A stretch of DNA of 64,000 nucleotides. It comes from 2-12-FULL-35-23 sp965196985. GTDB lineage: Bacteria > Pseudomonadota > Gammaproteobacteria > UBA12402. The stretch is taken from positions 12,914 through 76,913 of the forward strand of contig CBDALO010000150.1 in the NCBI GenBank assembly GCA_965196985.1, given 5' to 3'. Shown here in pieces: positions 40,158-49,028 of this stretch. The position numbers and the translations under genes are program-made. Below the pieces are notes generated by a model, which searched no databases, was not told the DNA's origin, and worked only from the letters and a program-made list of their open reading frames with translations. Each line of letters opens with the position of its first letter. Positions within the stretch are counted from its first letter, which is position 1.

Positions 40158-41171
40158 CTAGTTAGATTTCTTTATAAGCACTTTAACCTGCCGCGCCAAT
40201 TTGTCCAACTGTCTAAAACGCACTGCGCTCTTACGCCATTCACTATTTGGCATAAAACCTGTTCCCGATGAATACATCCCAGGCTGAGCAATTGAATTAG
40301 TAATCATTGCCATACCAGTAACAATCACCTTGTCAGCAATTGTTAAATGCCCACTAATACCTGCAGCACCACCTATAAGACAGTGACGCCCAATCTTAGT
40401 ACTGCCCGCAATGCCAACGCAAGCAGCAATAGCAGTATGCGCGCCAACTTCCACGTTGTGCCCAATCTGAATTTGGTTATCCAATCGCACTCCTTCACCA
40501 ATACGGGTATCACCTAGCGCACCACGATCAATAGTTGTATTAGCACCAATAACCACATCATCTTCTATCACCACACGACCAAGCTGAGGCACTGAATGCC
40601 AACGCCCTTGCTGCATGGCATTACCAAACCCATCAGAACCAACAACAACTCCACTTGCTAATTGCACTCGTTTTCCCAGCTCAACATGATGATAGAGACT
40701 TACCTTTGCATCAAGCCTGCTACCATCTCCTATCACAACGCCTTCGCCGATAAAACTCCCAGGACCAATAACCACATCACGTCCCAAAACCACGCCAGCT
40801 TCAATCACAACCTGAGCACCAATAACGACTGACTCATCAAACTGACAAGAAGTGTCAACAACTGCGCTAGGGTGAACCCCTGGTTGGTAGGCTGGCTGAT
40901 AGGCAAAGTAACTAGCTAGCTTTGCATAAGTTAAATAAGGATTAGTAGAAACAAGTGCTGCACAAGGACAAAATGCAACAGCCTCTGGCGGCACAATCAC
41001 CGCAGAGGCTGCTGTCTTCTCTAGTTCCGCACGGTATTTACTGTTGTGAAAAAAACTCGCCTCTCCTGCTTTAGCTGCCGTCAAAGTAGCAACGCCCGAT
41101 ATTTCCAGCGCCGGATCACCCTTTAATTCCACTTCAAGCTGTTTAGCAAGCTCAGCAAGTTTAATTCGCAT
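40158..41171 (-). CDS. lpxD: UDP-3-O-(3-hydroxyacyl)glucosamine N-acyltransferase
   Basis: 337 residues; third step of lipid A synthesis. The N-terminal uridine-binding domain (about 1-100, KGDPALEISGVATL, SFFHNSKYRAEL) precedes a long hexapeptide beta-helix. The catalytic histidine is in NQIQIGHNVEVG. The C-terminal helix includes RQLDKLARQVK. The stop is TAG, showing that TAG is a true terminator in this genome. It begins 18 bp after skp. Confidence 0.97.
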   Translation of the reverse strand: MRIKLAELAKQLEVELKGDPALEISGVATLTAAKAGEASFFHNSKYRAELEKTAASAVIVPPEAVAFCPCAALVSTNPYLTYAKLASYFAYQPAYQPGVHPSAVVDTSCQFDESVVIGAQVVIEAGVVLGRDVVIGPGSFIGEGVVIGDGSRLDAKVSLYHHVELGKRVQLASGVVVGSDGFGNAMQQGRWHSVPQLGRVVIEDDVVIGANTTIDRGALGDTRIGEGVRLDNQIQIGHNVEVGAHTAIAACVGIAGSTKIGRHCLIGGAAGISGHLTIADKVIVTGMAMITNSIAQPGMYSSGTGFMPNSEWRKSAVRFRQLDKLARQVKVLIKKSN

Positions 41172-41188
41172 CAGCCTATCATCTACCT

Positions 41189-41695
41189 CTAAGCATTAAT
41201 TGCTTTTTCAACAGCGCTAGTAACGTCATTAGTAGATGAAGAATAAATAACACTTGTATTAGGCAACACTAATGTTAAATGTTTTGCTTTAGCTACTTTT
41301 TTAGCAGCTACTTCTAACTCACCAACAAATGTTTGCATTGCTTTTGCTTGTGCTTGATCAGCCTGTTGCGCATACAATTGACTTAAGTGGAAAATTTTAG
41401 TTTGCTGCGCAACAATTTGAGTTTGCATTTTTTGCTTGTCGCTTTTATTCATGACTGATTGATTACGCTTATACTTTGCCATCAAGTTATCAAGCGACTT
41501 TTTGTCTGCTACCAACTTTTCATGCTTGCTTTTAAACTCTGCGCGCAATTTAGTTTTATCAGCCAATACTGATTTAGCATTAGCGAATACAGCTTTAACA
41601 TCAACCACACCAATACTTGATTGAGTTGCAGCGTAAGCACCTGTTGTTAAGACGCAAGCTGCTACGGCAGATGCGATTAGGTAACGAATTTTCAT
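41189..41695 (-). CDS. skp: Periplasmic chaperone Skp/OmpH
   Basis: 168 residues with a Sec signal peptide (MKIRYLIASAVAACVLTTGAYA) and a long charged coiled-coil (KHEKLVADKKSLDNLMAKY) forming the tentacles. It ends in a compact beta/alpha part (LTLVLPNTSVIY) that trimerises. It holds unfolded outer membrane proteins on the way to BamA, its upstream neighbour. It is the usual size for OmpH family members. Confidence 0.93.
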   Translation of the reverse strand: MKIRYLIASAVAACVLTTGAYAATQSSIGVVDVKAVFANAKSVLADKTKLRAEFKSKHEKLVADKKSLDNLMAKYKRNQSVMNKSDKQKMQTQIVAQQTKIFHLSQLYAQQADQAQAKAMQTFVGELEVAAKKVAKAKHLTLVLPNTSVIYSSSTNDVTSAVEKAINA

Positions 41696-41775
41696 ATCTT
41701 ATCTCCTCAGTTAAACAACTAAAAATCTTTAGGCCAGAACTGTAACACTTACAGCCAGCAAAAACTACCTACCCC

Positions 41776-44070
41776 TTATACTGAGGCTCCGATATTGAAC
41801 TGGAACACTTGTGTATCATCATTCTTAGCCGGGTTGATTGCTTTAGCTAAACTAAAGTTCAGCAAGCCTATAGGGCTTAACCAATCTACCTCTAAACCAG
41901 CCGAATAGCGGATTCGATTACGATCTGGGTTAAGTGTTTTTTCAGAAGCGCTCATATGTGTTGCATAAACGTTACCCGCATCGACAAAAAGAGCTGTTCT
42001 TACTGAACGGCTCAATGGGTTGGGCACAATTAGCTCAGCACTCGTGTCAAAATAAAGGTTACCACCTATCGTATCACCTGCGGAATCAATTGGACCAATA
42101 GTGTTAGCCTCGTAACCACGCACCGAACCCATACCACCTAAGTAAAAGTTCTTCATAAAAGGCAAGGTACTATAAGAACCGTAACCATCACCATAACCCA
42201 CGCCACCACGTAGTTTACCAACAAAAGAAGCATAAATCGGATGGTAGTAGGCCAAGTTGTAAGTGGCCTTGTAATACTCAAGCGCATTACTACCCGCAGG
42301 TGCTGAAAAGGTAAAGTTCAAGTTCTGTAACAGACCTGAAGTTGGGAAATTAGCTTGGTCTAAGCTATTGTGGGTCCAGCCAATATTAATCGGAATTTGT
42401 GTGAAGTTTTTACCATGCTCATTAACAAAGTCTTGAATAATTGTGGCCGGATTAGAATTCGTATCCAAGTACATGTAGTTAAGCCCTACAGAGAACTGCG
42501 CACTATCATATTGCGAAATTGGAATACTGTAGTTAATCGCACCACCGTAGTTATCAGTTTCATAGTCTGCTGTATTAGCCTCACTAGCATTATAGTGACT
42601 AGCATAAAGACTAAAACCACGCCCAATCCCCCACTTGGTATAGTAAGGGTTAAAGTAGCTAACCATTGCTGACAACATTGATGCGCTATAAGCTGCATTA
42701 AAACCAAATGAGTTACCAGTACCAAAAACATTTTGCTGGTTCAAACCCACGTTAAACATTGGCCCATCTACATCAGAATAACCCACCCCAGCTCTAACTT
42801 GTCCTGCTGGCATCGTCGCTACTTTATAACCAACATCAACTTCATTGCTATGACTAGGCACTGGAGTAGTGCTTACATCAACGTTACGCACAAAAGGAAG
42901 TTGTAATAAACGACGCTTGGAATTTTGAACTGCGACAGTAGAAATCAATCCACCTTCCATCTGGGTTAGTTCACGACGAAAAGCTTGATCATTAGTACCG
43001 CTATTACCCGAGAAGTAAATACGGCGCACGTAAATACGTTGCCCAGGGCTAACTTCAAAGGTAATAAAGATTGTTTTCTTAGCTTCATTCACTCGCGTTT
43101 TAGCACTAACTTTGGTCTCATAATAACCTTTTGCACCCAAGGCATTACCGATGTTCGTCTCGGTATTGATAATGGCTTGATTAGAGAAAATAGCACCTTT
43201 TTGCACCTCAGAAAGCATACGCAATTGAGCACGCGGCAGGATCAAGCGCCCCGCCAAACTAAAACCAGAGAAATGGTATTGATTTCCTTCATGCACTTTA
43301 ACAGTAATATAAACATGCTTACGATCAGGCGATAACGAAACCTGGGTGCCAAGGATTCTAAACTTCAAATAACCACGATTCATATAATAGGCTGTCAGGC
43401 TATGCAAATCAGCAGCAAGCTTCTGACTAGAATACTGATCATCATGATTAAAAAAGCTTAATAAACCAGGCGTTGTTAACTGAAATTGGTCAAGCAACTT
43501 ACTTTCAGAAAAAGCTTTATTACCGATAATATGAATTTGCTTAACCGTTGCTGTTAACCCTTCTGAAATCAAAATAGAAACGGCTACTTCATTGTGAGGC
43601 TGCTTGGTAACTTGAATATTAACTCGCGCATTATATTTACCATGAGAGTAGTATTCGTTAAGCAATGCGGATTTAATTGTTTGTAAAGTAGAGCGATTAT
43701 ATTCGTAACCATTAGCCACGCTCATTTTTTTCAGCACTTTTAGAAGTTCCTTTGAAGAAACCACCTTGTTACCTGAAAGAGTCAACTTGCTAATTACAGG
43801 GCGCTCTTGCACATGAATAACCAAAGTGCTACCACGCTTATCCAGTGCCACGTTGCTAAAAAAACCTGTCTTATATAAGGCACGGATAATGCTGTCACTA
43901 GTTTGCGCTGTTACTTTTGCCCCAGGACGAATTGGCAAATAGCTCATTGCAGTATCACTAGGAATACGTTGCAAACCAACAAACTCAATCTTGCTCGCAA
44001 CAAAGGCTTGGGCGACAACTTGTACAGTTAATAAAGTAATAAAAGTAACGATAACGATTAGTTTTTTCAT
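41776..44070 (-). CDS. bamA: Outer membrane protein assembly factor BamA
   Basis: 764 residues. Signal peptide (MKKLIVIVTFITLLTVQVVA), five POTRA domains over about residues 25-420 (for example IEFVGLQRIPSDTAMSYLPI and RIYFSGNSGTNDQAFRREL), then a 16-strand barrel. The barrel carries the conserved loop-6 motif as MGSVRGYEANTIGP. It inserts beta-barrel proteins into the outer membrane. It lies 16 bp downstream of cdsA; rseP and dxr, usual occupants of this junction, are missing. Confidence 0.97.
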   Translation of the reverse strand: MKKLIVIVTFITLLTVQVVAQAFVASKIEFVGLQRIPSDTAMSYLPIRPGAKVTAQTSDSIIRALYKTGFFSNVALDKRGSTLVIHVQERPVISKLTLSGNKVVSSKELLKVLKKMSVANGYEYNRSTLQTIKSALLNEYYSHGKYNARVNIQVTKQPHNEVAVSILISEGLTATVKQIHIIGNKAFSESKLLDQFQLTTPGLLSFFNHDDQYSSQKLAADLHSLTAYYMNRGYLKFRILGTQVSLSPDRKHVYITVKVHEGNQYHFSGFSLAGRLILPRAQLRMLSEVQKGAIFSNQAIINTETNIGNALGAKGYYETKVSAKTRVNEAKKTIFITFEVSPGQRIYVRRIYFSGNSGTNDQAFRRELTQMEGGLISTVAVQNSKRRLLQLPFVRNVDVSTTPVPSHSNEVDVGYKVATMPAGQVRAGVGYSDVDGPMFNVGLNQQNVFGTGNSFGFNAAYSASMLSAMVSYFNPYYTKWGIGRGFSLYASHYNASEANTADYETDNYGGAINYSIPISQYDSAQFSVGLNYMYLDTNSNPATIIQDFVNEHGKNFTQIPINIGWTHNSLDQANFPTSGLLQNLNFTFSAPAGSNALEYYKATYNLAYYHPIYASFVGKLRGGVGYGDGYGSYSTLPFMKNFYLGGMGSVRGYEANTIGPIDSAGDTIGGNLYFDTSAELIVPNPLSRSVRTALFVDAGNVYATHMSASEKTLNPDRNRIRYSAGLEVDWLSPIGLLNFSLAKAINPAKNDDTQVFQFNIGASV

Positions 44071-44086
44071 GAGTGCTCTTTGTAAA

Positions 44087-44896
44087 TTAAGCTAATTGGT
44101 GTAACAGCAAAAAGCCAAGTAAAAACAATGGCGTTGCTGCAACCAAACTATCAATACGATCCAAAATACCACCATGCCCGGGCAAAATTGAACCACTGTC
44201 CTTCATTTGGCAATGACGTTTTAACATACTCTCAAACAAATCACCAACAACCGTAAAAATATTCAATAGGGTGATCATTAAAAGAACTGCCCACCACTCG
44301 GAAAAGTCAATTTTTAACCAGCTTAGCCCTATCACACCAACCAATAGCGATAGCAGCAAGCCACCAAAAAAACCTTGCCATGTTTTTCCTGGACTAACTT
44401 TTGGCATCAACTTGACACTTCCCCACCATCTCCCAGCAAAGTACGCTCCAGTGTCTGCAGCCCAAACCAAACAAAATAAAAATAAAATTAAAATAGCGCC
44501 ATGTGTCACACTTGTGCGCAATACATTAATAGCTAACCAAAAAGGAATTAAAACCAATATACCCAAGATAATCCTTACTTCACGCGACTGCCAAAGAAAC
44601 TTAGCTCCTGGATAGCAAAGCACCAAAACTAAAGCACACAACCACCACACTGCAGAAATAGCAAGAGTAGGAATTAAAGGTAAGAATAGCGATAACCACA
44701 GACAAACTAAAATCATCACCATAAAAATAAGCTTTGACACTGGGCGCTCAATGCTTGCTAACGTCGCCCACTCCCAAGCAGCCAACAGCACCAACGCCAC
44801 TGTACCCCCCATAAACCAAGCTGGAGACAACCAGAACAAGAAGGCTAATACAACTGCAACTAAAATCACTCCAGTAATAACGCGTTGTTTCAGCAT
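44087..44896 (-). CDS. cdsA: Phosphatidate cytidylyltransferase
   Basis: 269 residues from ATG 44896 (MLKQRVITGVILVAVVL); in-frame GTG and TTG codons just upstream are less likely. It makes CDP-diacylglycerol for phospholipid synthesis. There are several hydrophobic TM segments and the family signature near the C-terminus, LKRHCQMKDSGSILPGHGG followed by DRIDS. Normal length. Confidence 0.95.
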   Translation of the reverse strand: MLKQRVITGVILVAVVLAFLFWLSPAWFMGGTVALVLLAAWEWATLASIERPVSKLIFMVMILVCLWLSLFLPLIPTLAISAVWWLCALVLVLCYPGAKFLWQSREVRIILGILVLIPFWLAINVLRTSVTHGAILILFLFCLVWAADTGAYFAGRWWGSVKLMPKVSPGKTWQGFFGGLLLSLLVGVIGLSWLKIDFSEWWAVLLMITLLNIFTVVGDLFESMLKRHCQMKDSGSILPGHGGILDRIDSLVAATPLFLLGFLLLHQLA

Positions 44897-44908
44897 GCTA
44901 TCCACCAA

Positions 44909-45059
44909 CTTATAATTTGTTTTGTAACAGACACTAAGGTTGATTGAGCTATCAACCTGCCCCCATCCCTGGCTTTATACTGGATTCCGGATAGTTTTAG
45001 GCTTGCCTGCCTAAAACTTCCGGAATGACGGCGTAAAGAGATAATACCTGACAGAAAGC
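44909..45059. repeat. Intergenic palindrome between cdsA and uppS
   Basis: Within this 150-bp gap, bases about 44983-45027 form a long hairpin: ATTCCGGATAGTTTTAGGC pairs with GCCTAAAACTTCCGGAAT. It could attenuate transcription between uppS and cdsA or be a dispersed intergenic repeat. Confidence 0.55.
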
Positions 45060-45779
45060 TCACTCCTCCCCTCCTGATTTAGTCAATCCATAGCGGCGCT
45101 CACGCTCAGCAAAAGCAGTCAATGCTTTTTCAAATTCAAGCTTGTCAAAATCAGGCCAATAAACTGAAGTAAAGTACAGCTCCGAGTAAGCTATCTGCCA
45201 AAGAAAAAAGTTACTGATACGCAATTCACCACTGGTACGAATAAACAAATCCGGGTCAGGGAGCCCTGCTAAAGCAAGCTTGCTCGCGAGCAATTCCTCA
45301 CTTAATTCATCAGCCTGTATTTTACCGTCCTGTACAGCTTGCGCTAATTGGCGCGCAGCTTGAGCAATATCCCAGCGCCCCCCATAATTGGCAGCAATAA
45401 TTAAAGTCATCCCGGTATTATTTGCAGTTAACTCTTCAGCAGCTTCAATAGCAACCTGTATTTGTTCCGAAAAAGCTGAGATCTCACCAGCCAACTTAAG
45501 CCGAATATTTCGTTCATGTAACTTATCAACCTCTGTCTCTAACACACCAGCTAACAGCGCCATCAAACCATTCACTTCCTCCTCCGGACGCGACCAGTTC
45601 TCAGTACTAAAGGCAAATAAGCTTAGAAATTTGACCTGATTGACGACAGCGGCTTCAACCACACGGCGGATTGCTTCAACACCTGCTTTATGGCCAGCTA
45701 AACGAGGCAGGCTTCTCTCTTTAGCCCAACGTCCATTGCCATCCATAATAATTGTTACATGCTGTGGTACGATTCGCAT
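45060..45779 (-). CDS. uppS: Undecaprenyl diphosphate synthase
   Basis: 239 residues from ATG 45779 (an ORF-extending TTG precedes it). A cis-prenyltransferase making the C55 lipid carrier for peptidoglycan and LPS. The catalytic Asp is in TIIMDGNGRWAKER. Substrate motifs are LSLFAFSTENWSRP and the C-terminal RTSGELRISNFFLWQIAYSE. An AGGG ribosome-binding site precedes the start. It lies 18 bp after frr. Confidence 0.97.
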   Translation of the reverse strand: MRIVPQHVTIIMDGNGRWAKERSLPRLAGHKAGVEAIRRVVEAAVVNQVKFLSLFAFSTENWSRPEEEVNGLMALLAGVLETEVDKLHERNIRLKLAGEISAFSEQIQVAIEAAEELTANNTGMTLIIAANYGGRWDIAQAARQLAQAVQDGKIQADELSEELLASKLALAGLPDPDLFIRTSGELRISNFFLWQIAYSELYFTSVYWPDFDKLEFEKALTAFAERERRYGLTKSGGEE

Positions 45780-45797
45780 CAAGCCCGACCCTTGAAA

Positions 45798-46355
45798 TTA
45801 AACAGCCATTAAATCGGCTTCTTTTTCCGATAAGATTGTATCGACCTCAGCGACATATTTATCTGTTATTTTTTGGATACGATCCTGAGCACGACGCTCA
45901 TCATCTTCAGTAATTTCTTTCTCTTTCAATAGATCTTTAAAATCACCATTAGAATCACGACGAATATTACGAATAGCAACCCGTGCTTTTTCTGCCTCGC
46001 TACGCAACACTTTTACTAATTCCTTACGACGCTCCTCAGTAAGGGCAGGCAAAGGAATACGAATCAACTCACCTGTAGTAGCAGGGTTTAAACCCAAATC
46101 AGACTCAAGTATTGCCTTCTCAATCGCCCCCACCATGGTTTTTTCCCAGGGTTGAACTGACAAAGTACGTGCATCCAAAACACTCACGTTAGCAACTTGG
46201 TTAAGCGGTGTTGACGAGCCGTAGTAATCAACTCGAATATGCTCAAGCAAACTAGGGTGAGCGCGCCCCGTGCGCAGCTTAGCCAATTCATTTTGCAGCA
46301 CCTCGATACTTTTTTTCATACGTTGTTCAGCATCTTGGCTAATTTCATTGATCAT
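45798..46355 (-). CDS. frr: Ribosome recycling factor
   Basis: 185 residues, standard length. With EF-G it splits post-termination ribosomes. The three-helix bundle and small beta domain are recognisable by KLRTGRAHPSLLEHIRVDYY, GSSTPLNQVANVSVLDART, and the C-terminal helix ERRAQDRIQKITDKYVAEVD. It starts 11 bp downstream of pyrH, with AGGAGAAAATG as a strong ribosome-binding site. Confidence 0.98.
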   Translation of the reverse strand: MINEISQDAEQRMKKSIEVLQNELAKLRTGRAHPSLLEHIRVDYYGSSTPLNQVANVSVLDARTLSVQPWEKTMVGAIEKAILESDLGLNPATTGELIRIPLPALTEERRKELVKVLRSEAEKARVAIRNIRRDSNGDFKDLLKEKEITEDDERRAQDRIQKITDKYVAEVDTILSEKEADLMAV

Positions 46356-46366
46356 TACATTTTCTC

Positions 46367-47092
46367 CTAGTTAGCAATTAAGGTGCCTTCATCTGCTCCT
46401 AAGACGATTGCTTTTAAAACTTCAGGTTTAGTCATTGAAAAGACTCTCAAGGGAATATTGTGATCCTGACACAAACAGATTGCAGGCAAATCCATCACGC
46501 GCAGTTTTTGTCTTAGCACTTCGTCATAGCTTAGTTGTTCAAAACGTTTTGCTGTGCTATCAAGCTTAGGGTCAGCCGAGTAAACACCATCAATCGTACT
46601 CGCCTTTAAAATAACATCAGCCTGCAATTCTACTGCACGCAACGCAGCCGTAGTATCCGTTGAAAACAACGGCGAACCTGTACCACCAACACTAATAACA
46701 ACTTTACCGACTGCGAGCGCCTGCGCTGCATCATTACGCTGATAACCTTTAGCAATACCAGGGATAGCAAGTGATGAATATAAAGCGGATAAAACACCGG
46801 CCTTCGTTAAAGCTTCTTGTAAAGCTAAACCATTAGCAACGGTAAACAACATCCCCATTTGATCAGCCGTCACACGATCAAAGCCTTGCTGTGATAGCTG
46901 CGCACCTCGCAAATAGTTACCAGCACCAATAACAACAATAACACTTGCACCAAGCTCGACGACTTGTTGCAACTGCGCAACATAATAGGCCAAAGCCTCT
47001 AGATTCAATCCCTGTCCAGAACTATCTGCGAGCGCTTCACCACTTAACTTGATCAGCACTCGCGGATAAGCAAGTTTTGCTTTAGCCTGCAT
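46367..47092 (-). CDS. pyrH: Uridylate kinase
   Basis: 241 residues of the amino-acid kinase fold; phosphorylates UMP to UDP. Motifs are the N-terminal phosphate loop VLIKLSGEAL, VVIGAGNYLRG, and DQMGMLFTVANGLAL; the nucleotide region is STIDGVYSADPKLD. It lies 9 bp after tsf, within the conserved elongation/lipid operon. Confidence 0.97.
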   Translation of the reverse strand: MQAKAKLAYPRVLIKLSGEALADSSGQGLNLEALAYYVAQLQQVVELGASVIVVIGAGNYLRGAQLSQQGFDRVTADQMGMLFTVANGLALQEALTKAGVLSALYSSLAIPGIAKGYQRNDAAQALAVGKVVISVGGTGSPLFSTDTTAALRAVELQADVILKASTIDGVYSADPKLDSTAKRFEQLSYDEVLRQKLRVMDLPAICLCQDHNIPLRVFSMTKPEVLKAIVLGADEGTLIAN

Positions 47093-47101
47093 AGTCTATC
47101 C

Positions 47102-47995
47102 TTACTCTCCTGCTGCAGCTTTTGCTTGTGCACGCACCTCTTCAGCAAAGTTGTCAGCTTTTTTCTCAATCCCTTCACCCACTTCAAAGCGCACAAAGTG
47201 TTTTACTTCAGCAGATTTACTTTTTAGAAACGCCTCAACGGTTTGGTTTAAGTCTTTCACAAAAGCTTGGCCATAAAGCGTAATTTCAGCTAAGAATTTC
47301 TTAATACGACCGCCAATCATTTTTTCAACGATCTCAGCAGGCTTGCCTGATTCAAGTGCTTGCGCTTTGAAAATTTCTTTTTCACGGTTAACCACATCTT
47401 CTGAGACGTGCTCTGGTTTTACAAAGTCAGGTTTAGAAGCAGCAATATGCATCGCTAAGTCACGAGCTAACTCATCATCAGTTGTTGTTACATCAACAAC
47501 GACACCGATACGATTACCGTGTGTATAAGTACCAATCATGCCTTCAGCATCAATAGTTTTAACACGACGTACTTGGATATTTTCACCCAATTTAGCAACC
47601 AAGGTTTTACGCTTTTCTTCTACTGTCTCAGGGTTACCGTCAACAAGATTAAGCTCAGCTAGCTTAGCCACGTCATTAGTACGATGAACCAACTCAGCTT
47701 GGGCAACCTGATTGGCAAAGCTCGCAAACTCTTGCTCACGACCAACAAAATCAGTTTCACAGTTAACCTCAACAATCGCTGCAGATTTTTTATCTCCGCT
47801 AACAGCAATTGTTACTAACCCTTCCGCAGCAATTCGGCCTGATTTCTTAGCTGCTTTGGCCTGACCTTTCTTACGCATTAACTCAACTGCTTTATCCATA
47901 TCACCAGCAGTTTCTGTTAAAGCTTTCTTGCATTCCATCATGCCAGCGCCTGTCATTTCACGTAGTTGTTTTACTAACGCGGCTGTTACTGTCAT
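47102..47995 (-). CDS. tsf: Translation elongation factor Ts
   Basis: 297 residues. It regenerates EF-Tu-GTP. The N-terminal UBA-like domain has TAALVKQLREMTGAGMMECK, and the core EF-Tu contact motif is NCETDFVGREQEF. The C-terminal dimerisation part is QAFVKDLNQTVEAFLK. A strong AGGAAATGAC ribosome-binding site precedes ATG 47995. It sits 77 bp downstream of rpsB. Confidence 0.98.
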   Translation of the reverse strand: MTVTAALVKQLREMTGAGMMECKKALTETAGDMDKAVELMRKKGQAKAAKKSGRIAAEGLVTIAVSGDKKSAAIVEVNCETDFVGREQEFASFANQVAQAELVHRTNDVAKLAELNLVDGNPETVEEKRKTLVAKLGENIQVRRVKTIDAEGMIGTYTHGNRIGVVVDVTTTDDELARDLAMHIAASKPDFVKPEHVSEDVVNREKEIFKAQALESGKPAEIVEKMIGGRIKKFLAEITLYGQAFVKDLNQTVEAFLKSKSAEVKHFVRFEVGEGIEKKADNFAEEVRAQAKAAAGE

Positions 47996-48072
47996 GTCAT
48001 TTCCTCCAAACTCATTTAAATAAACATCAGCCCAGACTTTATCCGAGCTGATTTATCGACAAAATAATAAAA

Positions 48073-48834
48073 TTATTTCTCTTCGTTAGCTTGCTCAGTA
48101 ATTTCCGTTACTTCGACAAACTCGTCAGGACTGTTCGCACCACTCAAGCCGCCTTGCTTAGCAGCTAAACAAGCATCAGCCGCCGCCGCAGCGTAAAGAC
48201 GTATAGCTCGCGCTGCATCGTCGTTACCTGGGATAATGTAATCAATGCCTTCCGGGTTGGTATTGGTATCAACAACACCAATCACTGGAATGCCAAGCTT
48301 TTGCGCTTCTTTAATCGCAATTTTTTCATGGCCAACATCGATAACAAACATCGCATCAGGCAAACCACCCATGCTTTTAATCCCACCTAAGCCACGCTCT
48401 AACTTTTCCTTTTCGCGAGTTAAGTTAAGGATTTCTTTTTTGGTTAAGCTACCAAAGCTACCTTGCTCAAACTTTTCTTCGAGCATTTTTAAACGCTTGA
48501 TTGAATGACGAACTGTTTTGTAATTAGTCAACATCCCACCTAACCAACGGTGATCAACGTAAGGCATTCCTGCTCGAGTTGCTTCTTCACGAATTGCTTC
48601 ACGTGCAGCGAATTTAGTACCCACAAACAACACTTTGCCGTTGCGAGCTGCAACTTGAGCAATAACCTGCATCGCTTCATTGAATAAAGGCAACGTTGTT
48701 TCAAGGTTAAGAATGTGAACATTGTTTCGTGAGCCATAGATGTATGGCGCCATTTTAGGGTTCCAGTAGCGAGTTCGGTGACCGAAGTGCACACCAGCCG
48801 CTAACATATCACGCATAGATACTTGTGTAGTCAT
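48073..48834 (-). CDS. rpsB: 30S ribosomal protein S2
   Basis: 253 residues, slightly longer than the E. coli protein because of an acidic C-terminal tail (DEFVEVTEITEQANEEK). Signatures are SMRDMLAAGVHFGHRTRYWN, the second motif DHRWLGGMLTNYKT, and FVIDVGHEKIAIKEA. It is the first gene of the long minus-strand operon, with its own promoter and a leader of about 140 bases that could carry the S2 autoregulatory element seen in other gammaproteobacteria. Confidence 0.98.
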   Translation of the reverse strand: MTTQVSMRDMLAAGVHFGHRTRYWNPKMAPYIYGSRNNVHILNLETTLPLFNEAMQVIAQVAARNGKVLFVGTKFAAREAIREEATRAGMPYVDHRWLGGMLTNYKTVRHSIKRLKMLEEKFEQGSFGSLTKKEILNLTREKEKLERGLGGIKSMGGLPDAMFVIDVGHEKIAIKEAQKLGIPVIGVVDTNTNPEGIDYIIPGNDDAARAIRLYAAAAADACLAAKQGGLSGANSPDEFVEVTEITEQANEEK

Positions 48835-48982
48835 ATTTTCTCCTAAGGGTTAGACCGACATGCGTCCCGCCACCAAACCTAACTAAAGGCACCCTGCTAG
48901 CGGTATCAACACATGTGTGTTTATCGCCTTCATCGCTGAAGACCAATTAAGTCAACAATTTAGTTGCCTAATCTGACCGCGC

Positions 48983-49011
48983 TTTATACCATAAAGCGCT
49001 TTTAACAACAA
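48983..49011 (-). promoter_or_regulatory. Predicted rpsB operon promoter
   Basis: Reading the minus strand: -35 TTGTTG (49006-49011), 17-bp spacer, -10 TATAAA (48983-48988), followed by the GC-rich discriminator GCGCGG, as in stringently controlled ribosomal promoters. A perfect palindrome GCGCTTTAT-acc-ATAAAGCGC (48979-48999) overlaps the -10 and could be a regulator site or only the promoter's own symmetry. Confidence 0.6.
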
Positions 49012-49028
49012 CGAATTGGGCAAGATTA

